DNA of 64,000 nt from Ocypus olens (lineage: Eukaryota; Arthropoda; Insecta; Coleoptera; Staphylinidae), in assembly GCA_910593695.2 (NCBI GenBank), contig OU343065.1, positions 25,578,762 through 25,642,761 of the forward strand, given 5' to 3'. This document shows positions 1-9,981 of the stretch, piece after piece. A program made the translations under genes and the position numbers. Below the pieces are notes generated by a model. It did not search any database and was not told where the DNA came from. It saw only the letters and a list, made by a program, of their open reading frames with translations. Each line of letters opens with the position of its first letter. The first letter of the stretch is position 1.

Positions 1-47
1 TTCCTCAAAAAATAAAAAAAAATAGTTTTTAAAACTTACCATCTTAG

Positions 48-398
48 TTAATGTTTCCCAAATCGTCGGTGTTTTAACATGATGAATTTGGCAGCCAACT
101 TATCCAAGTCTAATTTCCGCGTTCGTTCATGTTCTATACAAAGTAAAGCCAAAGCACTCAGTCTAAGTTCACTCATTGTACCGCGGAAGTAACTTTTAAT
201 AAGTTTGAGTTTTGAGAAGGATCTCTCTGCACTAGCGGATGTAACCGGTTTCATTTTCATTTTTTTGCAATTCTCACCGAAATAGAGTTTATCAGAATAA
301 TTGGTTCTCATCGGAGTTCCGTTTCTACCATACATTGAGTCAGAAAAAAATTTATATCTCAGAGACCCTTCCGAATCCCACGATTCCGCTCCCACCAA
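48..398 (-). pseudogene. hAT transposase C-terminal fragment
   Basis: A 116-codon open frame ends in the dimerisation region of hAT-superfamily transposases. From about residue 50 it reads VTSASAERSFSKLKLIKSY, then RLSALALLCIEHE. This is the SxSAERxFSxLxLIKxxLRxxM...RLxxLxxLxIE pattern of hATC domains, as in ZMYM1-like domesticated and transposon proteins. Full transposases run 500-800 residues, so only the last fifth is here. The first roughly 47 residues look less typical, and no BED finger or RNase H-like catalytic core lies upstream on this strand. A stop follows the frame. No TIR or 8-bp target duplication was found, so this is a decayed remnant. The family call is firm; activity is very unlikely. 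Confidence 0.8.
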
Positions 399-1289
399 AC
401 ATTCTGCACATTTCAGAGATCATTCTAAAAATTTTTAAAGAAAATCGAAGGTGGCACTCACCTTTCAATTTTAATTTCAATTTTTCTAATTGAAAAATAC
501 ACTCAACGTGTGGACTTAACATGTTCCACTATTTTTTTCTGAAAAGTTGAATTCATTGTCATTAGGTTTTGTCCACAAATTTTTATTATAGCATGATCCT
601 ATGCAGAGATATATTTTGTTGAAAACTTCGAATTTTCGACTTTTCTAAAAATTAAATCCTCTATATCTCGGAAACAACCGAATCAAATGTGGAACCAACA
701 TGGCCTTAAATAAGCTTATTAAAAATACTATCACGAAACACAGTACGGACCGATTCCGAGAACATGCCACTTTTCTTTGGGTCGTCATTTTGTGGAAGAA
801 TGCCTCATATGCACTTTACACACTAGAGACGAAATAATGTAGCTCCAAAGTATTTATAGATAAATAATAATGCCCACACAGAGAGCACTATATGACTATA
901 ATGTATATTTATTAAATATTTCGTTTTATTGAATTTAGTAAATTTATTATAATCGATGCACCAAGTTTTTTTTTAAATTTTAATTATTTTATTGTTTCCA
1001 AATAAAATTGTTAGCCTAGTTGCAACACAGCAATTTTACCCGTCGATCGCGAATATTAAACATTCTCCCTCAGAAAGAACTAAGAAGTAATCAAACTGAG
1101 GCATTGAGACAAACTGAAGAAAGAAAATGTAAAACTTCAAATTATTTGCAATACACACATATAAAGTCGAGCGGCATTTCTTTTTCAAAGACGCTTATCG
1201 CGCAAGGAAGTATTAAATCAATCACATAAAGATAAAGCATTTAGCGGTCGCGAAAAAATAAATTCATTAATACTTGATCGATTTTAATA
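399..1289. other. AT-rich stretch, nothing recognised
   Basis: No coding similarity, RNA gene or clear repeat was seen here. The short open frame at 1020-1229 has no recognisable motif and is treated as chance. Confidence 0.5.
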
Positions 1290-2080
1290 TACAGGGTCTT
1301 CATTTCAAAAGGAGCCACCCTGAATAACTTTGAATCTGAAGTAGTTGCGGTTTTAAGAAAAAATACGTCATTTTTGTTTTCGAGGGGGAACTTAAAAAAC
1401 ACTGTTTTTAAAATTTTATCTTTCACCCCCTCACCCCCAGCCACCCCATCTTTATAATTTCAAATGGCACCCCCTATTGTGCGATACCTTATTTTTAAGG
1501 GCTTAAAAAGTACTATCCAGAAATGCAAAAATAATTGGAATCAGTTCATTTGTTTTAGAGAGAGAGGGAATTCATTTCAAAATACCCTGAATAACTCTGG
1601 TTCTGAAGTAGTCAGGGTTTCAAAAAAAACATCAATTTTGTTTTTGAGAGGGAACTTAAAAAACACTTTTACCCCCTCACCCCCAACCATCCCAATTTTA
1701 ACATTTCAAATGGCACTCCCTATTCGTGTTCATACTTAATAAGTTTACACTCGTCAGTTACAAATGAATCTACAGATAGTAATATATTATAAAATTGACA
1801 AATAAAATACTCGTAAAAACTTAACCCAGAGATAAAACTAATAAATAAATTTATAAATCTGCCGCAAAAATAAGATGGAACGATACCTCATTTTAAAGGC
1901 CATACAAAATATTATCCATCCAGCAAATGAAAAATCAGTTCATTTGTTTTAGAGAGAGGGTCTTTGTTTCAAAACAAGCCACCCACTCGAAAACAAAATT
2001 GACGTATTTTTTCTTAAAACCGTAACTACTTCAGATCCAAAGTTATTCAGGGTGGCTCCTTTTGAAATGAAGACCCTGTA
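1290..2080. mobile_element. TIR element with ~100-bp inverted repeats and TA target duplication
   Basis: The left end (from 1290, TACAGGGTCTTCATTTC...) and the right end (to 2080) are inverted copies of each other for about 100 bp, and TA lies directly outside both ends. A TA duplication and a CAGGGT-type terminus suggest a Tc1/mariner-type non-autonomous element. The interior holds no transposase. Instead it has diverged direct copies: about 1567-1670 repeats the left terminal repeat, and a segment near 1481-1580 recurs near 1881-1975 (both end in a run like TCAGTTCATTTGTTTTAGAG). The element therefore looks like two or more related units stacked together. The right end abuts the GC-rich LTR family. 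Confidence 0.75.
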
Positions 2081-3166
2081 TAATTGCATGCTCGGGGCCC
2101 CTAGATGCTCGCCCCCCCCCGCGCCGTTGGGTCTGCGGGGGCCTTATCGCCGCCACTGGAACGGATCGACCATTTATTGTTTACCAGTAGCAGCTGCACA
2201 TTTTACAAATTATTCTGCGAAACGTCCTAACGATGTCCTCGATGGGAAGATGCACAGCGGTGTAGGCTTATCCCTATTGTATTGTATTGTTACTGGCAGC
2301 TGTACTTCGAAAATTTTCTCGTTTGGAAATTTTAATAATGCGGAATTTATGTTAATATTGAAAACGAGCAATGGAACTTCTGATGGGCGTCACTGGCTGC
2401 TCTCGACGCTGGTCAGGACACTGGTCCTTGGGAAGATCCCTCCGCGGTTGTGGTGCGAAGGGATCCGGTCATCTCGATACCGGATCTCGACATCGCTGGA
2501 TGCCTGGATCCTAGGATGCTGGCGGGGACACTGGTCCTTGGAGATCCTTTCGAAGCTGTGATGTGATGAGATTCGAACATCTCACACCGGATCTCGGCAT
2601 CGCTGAATGCCTGGAGTGGCCGCATCCTAGGAGCAGTCACGTCTGGTCCGGCCTAGGATGAGCTGACATCCTGGCGTGCACTGGCACGGCGGCTACCAAG
2701 ACGTGAGGTATTGTCTCTCCAGTCCTTGCGGTGGCTGGTGCATCCGACGCCGGGACGAAGCACGGGGCGGCTGGAGCTGGAGGTGTTCTGGTTGGATGTT
2801 GTCGTCTATTCATGTTTTCTGGGTACCACTGCATGAATTCCCATATGCAGGCGGATGGTTGTAGGTGGTGCGTCAGGGCTGGTGTTGTGGGCGGTGATGG
2901 TTCCAAAGCTTTCGTCATTTGAAACGTTTTCTATGTGTACACACAGCTAGTCGGGGCGGCGTCACGACACGTTCCTGGTTGGTGCCTGCGTATCGTCACA
3001 CGGACGTGGATTGTTCGGGTTACTGTTCACGTATGAGGGCACTTACAATACGTTATTGCGTCTTTTCGCGGGGCACTAATTAGTTTAAAATTAGTCAGTG
3101 GTCGCGGTAACGGTCACTCGTGGTTACGATTCGCGGGCCCGTAATCGTGATGGTGGTCGCGGTTAA

Positions 3167-3644
3167 GGCTAAACTCAGACGTACCACTTTCCAACGACAG
3201 AACAGTGGTCGTAATGTGGCTGAACTGTCGACCGTATCGACCACTTTCCAACAACAGTTTTGTGGGCGCTTGTTGGCGCACAGTGGTTGTATTAAATCAC
3301 AAATGAACCACACAAAACGGACTGTACAATGATGGAGGGGTGAGGGGCGCACCGTTCTCGGCCAGTGGTTCATCTGTGGTCAGTTTGTGGTCGGCGAGTT
3401 GCACGTGTGAGTGCACGTGGGTTCGGTTGACTGCTGCTACAGTTTTGTGGGTGATATCACCCACTAACGACAACTGTTGTCGAAATCGACCACAGATTGT
3501 CGTCCATCTGAGCGCTTTCACGAAATTCCATTTAATTGGTTGGAAAGTGGTACGTCTGAGTTTAGTCTAATTGAGTACTCTCAACATACGACCACTTTTT
3601 TGTGGTCCAAATGTGGTTGGAAAGCGGTACGTCTGAGTTTAGCC
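3167..3644. mobile_element. PIF/Harbinger-like MITE, 478 bp
   Basis: The ends are inverted copies (GGCTAAACTCAGACGTACCA at the left, its reverse complement at the right). TAA lies directly outside both ends (3164-3166 and 3645-3647), as expected for the 3-bp TWA duplication of PIF/Harbinger. The copy of the host element at 17.1 kb lacks this insert. Inside are repeated GTGGTCG and ACCACTTTCCAAC words, plus a second, direct copy of the right terminal repeat at about 3536-3570. It has no coding capacity. Confidence 0.8.
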
Positions 3645-3993
3645 TAAGGTTGGTCACGTTCCGAAGGAGGGGTGGCCGCTGGTTGCGGCGTCCGAAGAAG
3701 CTGCGGCGTCTTCGGCAGACACGACGTCTGTGATGGCGTTTGCGGATTACGTCAGGAGGGCGGCGTCTGTGTATGTCGTAGCGTCGAGGGTGGATGGGCT
3801 GCCATGGATCGTCCGCCGGGCAGCGTCGGGTGACGGTTCGGCGTCTTCGAACGTGGCGTCTCTGGCTGTCGGGTTAGACAGGTGGGCACCGCTTCCTCAG
3901 GCGTCGTCTACTAGCAAGGGCATCTGGCGGAGCTGTAGGCTCCCATACGTCGTTAAAGGCTTGGGTATACGGCCCTCTTTGGCGGTGGCATCA

Positions 3994-4284
3994 TTAGCGG
4001 CGTCTTAGCTTGGTCAACTGGCGTTGTTTGGCGGGAAATTTTGGCACCGCTGTGGTCAAGTAGCTGCGTGGCCCTGGCGATTTCTCATTTGGTGGAGACT
4101 GGGCTGCTGGGGGCGGTGTCGGTGGCGGTACAGTCACGATGGTGACGGATGTGGTGGTGGTGATGGCTGTGGTACGGGTGACGGTCTTCGGCACGATGGC
4201 TATCGCCTGAACAAACGATGTATGTGTTCTGCGATTGGCAGCAGCGTCAGTTCCGGCCGAAGGTGTCTGTTGCTGCGGCAACAA
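3994..4284 (-). pseudogene. Gag-like middle segment of LTR family, copy 1a
   Basis: This 96-codon minus-strand frame has a Thr/Val-rich stretch followed by a proline-rich stretch (VTIVTVPPPTPPP). The matching place in the 13-18 kb copy, 17555-17812 minus, reads VTVITVPPSSPQP. The shared reading frame in two diverged copies is the main reason to think the minus strand was once coding. No zinc knuckle, protease or polymerase motif is present. I do not recognise a named family. The role as part of a gag-like protein is inferred from its position after the LTR and from the frame downstream of it. Confidence 0.45.
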
Positions 4285-4308
4285 CGGGATGGTCCGCGGC
4301 GAGGGGTG

Positions 4309-4500
4309 CTACTTCGGTTCGTCGAGTACTTTAGTGGAAGCAATGCAGACCTGCGATGGTGGTGCCAACGTCTCTAGTGGCGAGGTCTTTTCTGGAAAGC
4401 CATAGCGGAGTCGTTCCTGGCGAAGCTGCTTAGATGCGAGGTGAATTTCTGCCAGGATGATCAGAATTTCCCTCTTGACTAGTCTAACGTCAAGATACAT
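4309..4500 (-). pseudogene. Gag-like N-terminal segment, copy 1a
   Basis: The frame contains VRLVKREILIILAE followed by RYGFPEKTSPLETLAP. The same arrangement appears at 17809-18213 minus (VRYLRIEREIAMIRREK ... RYDFPERTSPPKTPAP), and its first half at 5400-5711 minus. It looks like a charged helix, possibly a coiled coil, followed by a proline-rich linker, as in many insect LTR-element Gag proteins. This copy is cut by the mariner remnant just upstream on the coding strand, so the start codon and first ~50 residues are missing. Confidence 0.5.
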
Positions 4501-4697
4501 TTAAATTCATTGGCGGCAACATTGAAGAGGGTATTGGAAAGCTCGTTCACAGGTACGACAAATGCCTTAATCTCCAGGGTGATTATGTCGATAAATAACC
4601 ATAAGTGTACATAACTTTTGGTATAAAAATCATTGTTTTATATACACTTGTCTTCTTATTATGGCCCATCGGAGGTTGAAAAGAAACGACCCTCGTA
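4490..4697 (+). pseudogene. mariner transposase C-terminus and 3' terminal repeat
   Basis: From about 4490 the plus strand reads IGGNIEEGIGKLVHRYDKC, then LNLQGDYVDK and a stop. This is the C-terminal end of mariner transposases (the usual pattern is a W/YxKCIxLxGDYxEK ending). After about 90 bp of 3' flank comes a terminal repeat that ends CCCTCGTA at 4697, followed by TA. The DDE catalytic residues and the HTH domain lie upstream in a full element and are absent. The left side is fused to the LTR-family gag region at about 4490, so the 5' part was lost by deletion or the insert was truncated. Confidence 0.75.
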
Positions 4698-4917
4698 TAT
4701 GCACATAAAAAAAGTCAAGAAAATAATGTCATAAACAAAATAAACAGTCACGAAAAAAGTATAGTCACCGGCACAACACTTAAAGTTCGCGAAAGGCAAG
4801 GGTGACCGGCAGCTTGGTGGCGATGGCGGCGATGGCAGTGGTGGCAACGGCAGCGGCGGCGACAGAAGCGTTGGCGGCGGCGGCGGAAGCGGCGGCGACG
4901 GAAGCAGCGGCGGTCTT
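4698..4917 (-). mobile_element. LTR fragment, copy 1a
   Basis: The run AACAGTCACGAAAAAAGTAT, the TAGTCACC motif and the following GGC/GAT minisatellite match the LTRs at 13.4, 18.2, 57.0 and 61.6 kb. Only the middle part of the LTR is present. It passes at about 4917 straight into another internal region, so LTR sequence has been deleted on the right. Confidence 0.65.
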
Positions 4918-5767
4918 GAGTGACTGTTACGGCGTCTTTGGATGACGTTAGGAGGGAGGCGTCTATAGATGTCGTGGGTAGACACGACGTCTTGGAACGT
5001 CAGGCTGGACCAATGGGTAACGCTTCTTCAGGCGTCGTCTACTGGCAACGACATCGCGTTTCCGAGTGGCTACGAACACAGCGATCTTCAGATCGGACGG
5101 CCCCGGTAAACCCTCTTTGTGGCCAAAGAGAGGTACTACATCGTGATTGGCAGCGGCGTCTTAGCTGGCGGTGGCTTGTTCCCTAGGCGTCTTTCTCGGG
5201 CAGTTTTGGCGTAACTGCTGGCAAGCGCCATCTCCGCGATGTGGCCACACGGTGGCACGGCCCCGGCGATTCCTCCTTTGGTAGAGGCTGGGCTGCTAGA
5301 GGCGGTGTCGGTGGTCAGATGATCACGATGGTGGCTGCCGTAGTGGTGGTGACGGTCTTCGTTGCGATGGCTGGCGACTGAACAAGCGAGGTCTTGCGTT
5401 CAGCGATTAGCAGCAGCGTCGGTTTCGGCACAATTATCCGCAGCAAGGGGCGTCGCTTTCTCGAATTTCAAGTACCCTAGTGGAGGCGGTGCACACCTGC
5501 AATGGTGGTGCCAACGTCTCCAGTGGCGAGGTCTTCTCCGGAAAGCCATAATGAAGTGATTCCTGGCGAAACTGCTCCGATGCGCAGTTTTTCTTTTGGA
5601 TTTTTCTGCCTGGATGATCAGAATTTCTCTCTTGACAAGGAGGTGGCGCATCGGCGATTCGAACCTCCAGTTCTCGAAGGCAATCGCATCATCGATGTTC
5701 ATACCTGTCATTGTAGCCAGTATCCTCGGGTCGTGGGCTTTGACTGCGCCTCGATTTGGGCAACACT
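4918..5767 (-). mobile_element. Internal region of LTR element, copy 1b (5'-half, minus sense)
   Basis: Sequence from 4918 on aligns with 17300-18090 of the 13-18 kb copy, for example around GGATGACG...AGGAGG and CTTCTTCAGGCGTC. It ends at the LTR boundary near 5768. A gag-like frame (5400-5711) lies inside. The PPT-proximal half of the internal region is absent, so this is a partial copy joined to the LTR fragment on its left. Confidence 0.65.
5400..5711 (-). pseudogene. Gag-like N-terminal segment, copy 1b
   Basis: The frame begins MTGMNIDDAIAFENWRFE and continues MRHLLVKREILIIQAEKSKR. The equivalent stretches in other copies are IDKAIAFEKPMYDEKVRYL (18.0 kb) and VRLVKREILIILAE (4.48 kb). 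Conservation of AIAFE, the spacing to the REIxxI helix and the charged character argue for former coding function. After about residue 45 the frame drifts into Arg/His-rich sequence unlike the other copies, which suggests a frameshift near 5560. No enzyme motif is present. Confidence 0.5.
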
Positions 5768-6058
5768 TGTCACGGGGATGTCAGGCGAGTCCGCGGATGA
5801 GTGACTGGTGGCTCGGCGGCAACGGAAGCGGCGGCGGCAGATTCGGCTGCGGCGTGGCGTCGTAAGATAGGCGGCGTGGCGGCGGCTATGGTGATGTTGG
5901 CGACTGCGGCGGCGTCGGTGGACCGACGGCGTTGAACTTGTTGACTGTTGTGTTGTGACTGAATGATGCAGTCGAATTCTGAGTCTACTGATTGTTGAAT
6001 TCTGACTGATTGTTGAAAAATGACTGATTATCTGAGGAGCTCTCCATGGCCTTTTACG
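5768..6058 (-). mobile_element. LTR (internally deleted), copy 1b
   Basis: This LTR starts on the plus strand with TGTCACGGGG at 5768 and ends CCTTTTACG at 6058 (canonical CCTTTTACA). It carries the GGC-rich minisatellite near 5810-5930. The TTTACACACGG segment found in full LTRs is missing. It is followed by PPT-side internal sequence, so it served as the 3' LTR of the neighbouring unit. Confidence 0.65.
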
Positions 6059-6137
6059 GGGCCCACGCCCTACTCTTCTCCAGGTTGCGCAACCCGGAGC
6101 AGAATAGGGCGTGGGCCCTATAAAGCCTATGGAGCAC
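6044..6137. repeat. Near-perfect palindrome at a head-to-head element junction
   Basis: The arms of about 47 bp (CTCCATGGCC...CCAGGTTGCG and CGCAACCCGG...GCCTATGGAG) meet with no spacer at about 6089/6090. Each arm is the internal 3' end plus LTR start of the same LTR family, one in each orientation. The junction is therefore an inverted fusion of two copies at the same internal position. Confidence 0.8.
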
Positions 6138-6609
6138 TCCGTCAGGGGTCTCAGAATTCAGAACTTAGATCATTTATTTCAAACATTCGACACGAAGTTC
6201 TGCAGGCAGAACGCCCAAGTTGCCGCTACGCCGCCGAGCCGATTCCGCCGATTCCGCCGATTCCGCCACCGCCGCCGTCTCCGGCGCCGTCGTTTCCGCC
6301 GCTAACGTTGCTGTCGCTGCCGTTTCCAATAATTTGAACATTGACTGAAGTGTTGGTGACTACTTACTTTTCGTGACTTTTATTTTCGTGCCATTATTTT
6401 GAGTGTGTACATATTTTCTGAACATTGAACATTTTTCTAGACGTATTTCTCCGTGTGTAAATAACAGCCATTGTTATCGAGCCAATAAGACTTTTTTTAC
6501 CTGCGCCTCATCCTTGTGTATATTTTGTACTGCGTACCCGACTCTTAAGAGCTAGCTGAAGGTGATCGAGGGCGGTTTTCACACCCCGCGGTGCGGCCCG
6601 CCCGTGACA
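6119..6609 (+). mobile_element. Full-length LTR in plus orientation
   Basis: This is the only copy of the family LTR in the opposite orientation. It runs from TATAAAGCCTATGG (canonical TGTAAAAGGCC) to CCGTGACA at 6609, about 491 bp. It holds, in reverse relative to the others, the GCC-rich minisatellite (6225-6310), GTGACTACTTACTTTTCGTG (6356-6375), the CTCCGTGTGTAAATAA block (6450-6465) and the TCGAGGGCGGTTTTCACACC end block. TG...CA ends are typical for LTRs. Confidence 0.65.
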
Positions 6610-6639
6610 TACCAAAATAGGTAATATGAGATTGACTAT

Positions 6640-7360
6640 CAATGAAATTGAATGACGTTGGCAGAAAGAAGCAAAGGGACTCATATAGTAGACAAAATAC
6701 TAAAATATAAAATAAAGACGGATAATGAGGTAACGAAAACGGCGATTTATAAGGATAAAAGAAAAATGTTGGTTACACCGCAAAGGATGATAAAAGACAG
6801 GGCAGGGAAAGAAAGGGACCATAACCAAAGAGAATAAATAGAAGAAGACAAGTGGCAAAAAGAAGAAGAATGGAAATTAGCAACATGGAATGTAAGAGGA
6901 ATGAGAGAAAGACAAAGAACTCAAATTTTACAGAATAAACATGCTTGCATTAACAGAAACCAAGAAAAAAGAACAAGGAGAGAAAATACTGGAAAACTGC
7001 AAAGGAAAAATGTATGCCAGCGGTGATTTCAATAGCAGAGTGGGGAAAGCAATGTAATAGGAAAATATGGAGAACATAAGCGAAATAACAATGGAAACAA
7101 ATTAATAATTACACATTAAAGAGCCGAATACAAGCAACGGAAATTAAATATTTAAGAGAAGTATAACCTGAAGAGACAGGATAGAAAACGTCGCAGTTAG
7201 GAAAGAACTGAACACAAACACCAGCTGGCATACAAAGAATGGACAAAACCGACCAGTGAGAAGAAGAATGGGAATACAGGATTGAAATAAGAAGAGGAAG
7301 AGGAAGACCGGAAAACTGGAGCTTCTGGAGCCGAAAAAATAAGCATTCAGAACAGGTGGG
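6640..7360 (+). pseudogene. LINE remnant: endonuclease start joined to reverse-transcriptase tail
   Basis: The plus strand reads EEEWKLATWNVRGMRERQR near 6867, the opening of an AP-type endonuclease. GDFNSRVGK follows near 7022 and IGKYGEHKRNNNGNKLI near 7058, the GDFNARVG...G..G....N.NG..L region of RTE-like insect LINEs. Then, with no RT palm between, come EIKYLRE (7140), RDRIENVAVRKELNTN (7177) and RGRGRPENW (7300), the usual C-terminal end of the same proteins. Full proteins exceed 900 residues. Here about 160 remain with several frame breaks, so this is an internally deleted, dead copy. The open frame at 6652-6837 just upstream may belong to it but was not recognised. Confidence 0.65.
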
Positions 7361-7771
7361 CGGACAAAGTATTCAGCCGCATCTTGCGATACTTTTTATA
7401 CACCTTGTACATACAAGACACAGATTTTAATAATATTTACCTATTTGTCCAGTTTTGAAGCTGTCACTTTCTGAAACGTACTGCATGTCTGGAACGATAT
7501 CATATCTTGTGTCGAACATGTTGAACCTGCTAACAGCGTACCTAAAAGCAATCTCACTTTGGGGATTTCTTTCGTGAAAAATTGCTCCTGAAACATGAAA
7601 TTAATAGATAATGAAAAGCATGCAACAACATCGCCGATATGAATACAATTTATTTAAATTTGGACAAATAAAATAATATTAATTGAAATATGTCTGTATC
7701 TATTATTTTCGAAATAAGAAATATTCTGATTCTAAAATGAACCGATTTCGCGACGTTTAGACCAACTCGCA
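7361..7771. other. Unassigned AT-rich sequence
   Basis: Nothing was recognised between the LINE remnant and the foldback MITE. A short motif TTTTATACACCTTGTACAT near 7393 resembles the terminal style of Tc1-like elements, but no partner repeat was found. Confidence 0.4.
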
Positions 7772-7774
7772 TTA

Positions 7775-7972
7775 AGCTACGCGCACACTTATCGAAGTCG
7801 GACGGACGGCACGCAACGGATAAAATTGCTTAACACAGTTGTAAACGAGTCAATGCACATTTATCGGTACGGCACGGAACGGATAAATGTGTGTTGACTC
7901 GTTTACAACTGTGTTAAGCAATTTTTGCCGATGCGTGCCGTCCGTCCGATTGCGATAAGTGTACGCGTAGCT
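7775..7972. mobile_element. Foldback MITE, 198 bp, PIF/Harbinger-like (copy A)
   Basis: The whole element is close to one palindrome: AGCTACGCGCACACTTATCG at the left mirrors the right end, and the arms meet near 7875. TTA flanks both sides (7772-7774 and 7973-7975), the 3-bp TWA duplication of PIF/Harbinger. A second copy of identical length lies at 11827-12024. Confidence 0.85.
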
Positions 7973-7975
7973 TTA

Positions 7976-9002
7976 GTTTTCATCAGGAGCGGAAACCGGC
8001 GGTCTCAACCAAATAATTAATCTAATACATGTAATAAAAAAAAATTCATTTTTTTTTTAAGATTTGTTTAGTGTAGGCGGGCCAAGATACGAACTATAAT
8101 AGGAAGGTAAATTTTGCCAGTCCGCGCCTGCTCAAACAAACAATATGAAATTTTCAGATAAATAGATCATCAATGGCGTTACATTAATTTCATTCAACAT
8201 TAAATTGTTACATAACTTAGATAATCAATGAAACTGTATTTTTTGCGTTATGTTAATTTTATTTATAACTCCAGCGTACCCGAGTTACATTTCGCTCGGA
8301 ATTCTTCGCAGCGCAAAGCTGAACAATTGCGAAACCACCGACGTTTTAATTAAAACCGCCATGGTTTAATATTTACCTATATGGATTAATTTTTTTCCAG
8401 AACTCGGAGCTGCACAAAAAAGTCCGTTTGCAAAAAACATTAACAGGAATTGCACCCTCGGCATGTTTTCCGCGTATCACGTTTCAACACATTTCACAAA
8501 TCTAATTAAATTTTCACCACATTAGAAATTCCCCTTCGATTTTCCATCCATTGTTCACGATCGTAACAACACACGCACACACTGAAATTATTTCACATGC
8601 TCGAATGAAAGTGACAGACATAAAATGGATTTCCCTTCATTAATATCCTATTTGGATTGTTTTTTTTTTCATTGCTATGTCAGTTTATTTTATGTTGCAG
8701 AATTTCAGTTTTTTTTTTAAATAATTTGATTGACAACATTTATTTTATAACAGTGGAAATATATCATTTCTTAGACCTTAATCCACCGTTTCACAACTTT
8801 TACGTATTTGTAACCCAATTTTCAATTATAATTCCCATGCTGAGTAACTTTGCTTGCCTCTTACAAAGTTTAAAATAAAGTAACTAGATGTAAAAAGCCT
8901 CAAACTATTGGCGAAGAGCTTATTCTGACAACTGCAATTAAAATTGTAGAAACCATGTTTGGAGATAATTTTACCAAACTATTGCAGTCCATAGTTCTAT
9001 CC
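7976..9002. other. Unassigned AT-rich sequence
   Basis: No coding or RNA signal was recognised. The open frame at 8657-8878 is Phe/Leu/Ile-rich, as expected from AT-rich DNA by chance. Confidence 0.5.
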
Positions 9003-9010
9003 AATGATAC

Positions 9011-9448
9011 TAGGGATGGACGATATTTCACGTACCTGTGATTTTTCACTAGTATTGAAAAATCACAGGTCGTTACTGTTACTAATAAACAAATTTCACT
9101 GCTACTTAAAATCACGACTACTTAAAATCACCGCTACTTAAATCACTGCTACTTAAATCACTGCTACTTAAAATCACTGCTACTTAAAATCTCCTCTACT
9201 TAAAATCACTGCTACTTTATATCACTGCTACTTTAAATCACTGCTACTTTAAATCACTGCTACTTAAAATCACTGCTATTTAAACTCTGACTTAAACTGG
9301 GATTGCTCCTTAAAATAAAAACTGTTAAATAAACAGTGATTGCTACTTAAGCGATGTGATCATAGTCACAGTTTAAAATCACTGATATTAGAAAGTAGCA
9401 ATCACAGGTAGCAACGTGATTCAAAAGTAGCAATTTTGCCCATCTCTA
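9011..9448. mobile_element. hAT-like non-autonomous element filled with short tandem repeats
   Basis: The ends TAGGGATGGACGA (9011) and the reverse complement of TTTTGCCCATCTCTA (9448) are inverted copies of a hAT-type terminus. The flanking 8-mers AATGATAC and AGCGATAC agree at six of eight positions, consistent with an aged 8-bp hAT duplication. The interior is dominated by a tandem array plus two inverted CACAGGT/GTGATT words. No transposase is present. Confidence 0.65.
9090..9300. repeat. Minisatellite AATCACTGCTACTTA, ~11 units
   Basis: Units of 16-18 bp reading (A)AATCACTGCTACTT(A/T) are repeated head to tail with small length changes. The array lies wholly inside the hAT-like element. 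Confidence 0.9.
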
Positions 9449-9456
9449 AGCGATAC

Positions 9457-9981
9457 TGTAAATATGGCTACACTCCATGATTCACAGAGAAGCCCTTACG
9501 AAGAAATGAGTCCGTTTTTATGGAATTTTAACAATTTTAAATGTATAGGTATGTTTATAATACTTGAAAACTATTAATTCTATTTATAAAAAAAATACCA
9601 GTTTGATGCAGTGCAATTTTCCATCTATTTATTCTACAATTTTTAAAGCGCAAATTAAATCACACGCACGATTTTGTTTTGATGTTGAAATCCACCGTAC
9701 AATGCAAATCTCGCACTATCAATGGTTAATTTTAAAATTGCAAAACAAAGGTATGATAGTGGAGAATATCAAATTCAATGTGATGCTAAATTTTTTAAAA
9801 TGTGACATGCAAATTAAATTAATGGAATTTGCATAAATTGCTCTTTCATAACTCGAACTAAAATATTTATTATAGGATATTTATTAATTCAGAATTATAT
9901 TTTATACAATGGAATTAACTAAATGAAAATTTTATTATTAATGCATACATTTTAAATATTTTGAATTTATATTATTATAAC
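9457..9981. other. Unassigned AT-rich sequence
   Basis: The open frame at 9564-9836 has no recognisable domain, and its composition follows the AT-rich background. No other signal was seen. Confidence 0.45.

Larger units (their letters stand above)
2083..4489 (-). mobile_element. Internal region of non-autonomous LTR element, copy 1a
   Basis: This GC-rich block aligns in order with the internal regions of the copies at 13.8-18.1 kb and 57.2-61.3 kb. Shared landmarks include GCAGCTGCACATTTT near 2200, the GTGTACACACAGCT site near 2935 and the gag-like start region near 4380-4490. The element reads on the minus strand. No left-hand LTR remains: the copy begins where the TIR element at 1290-2080 ends. 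No reverse transcriptase, integrase or protease motif was seen. The block is interrupted by a MITE at 3167-3644 and cut at its right side by a mariner end. Confidence 0.7.

Noticed and set aside
2083..6609. Large TIR DNA transposon, because terminal blocks occur in both orientations
   Set aside because: Direct LTR pairs at 13.3/18.1 kb and 56.6/61.4 kb, TG...CA ends and a fixed internal length fit an LTR element better. The inverted ends at 6.1 and 62.7 kb are fusion junctions.
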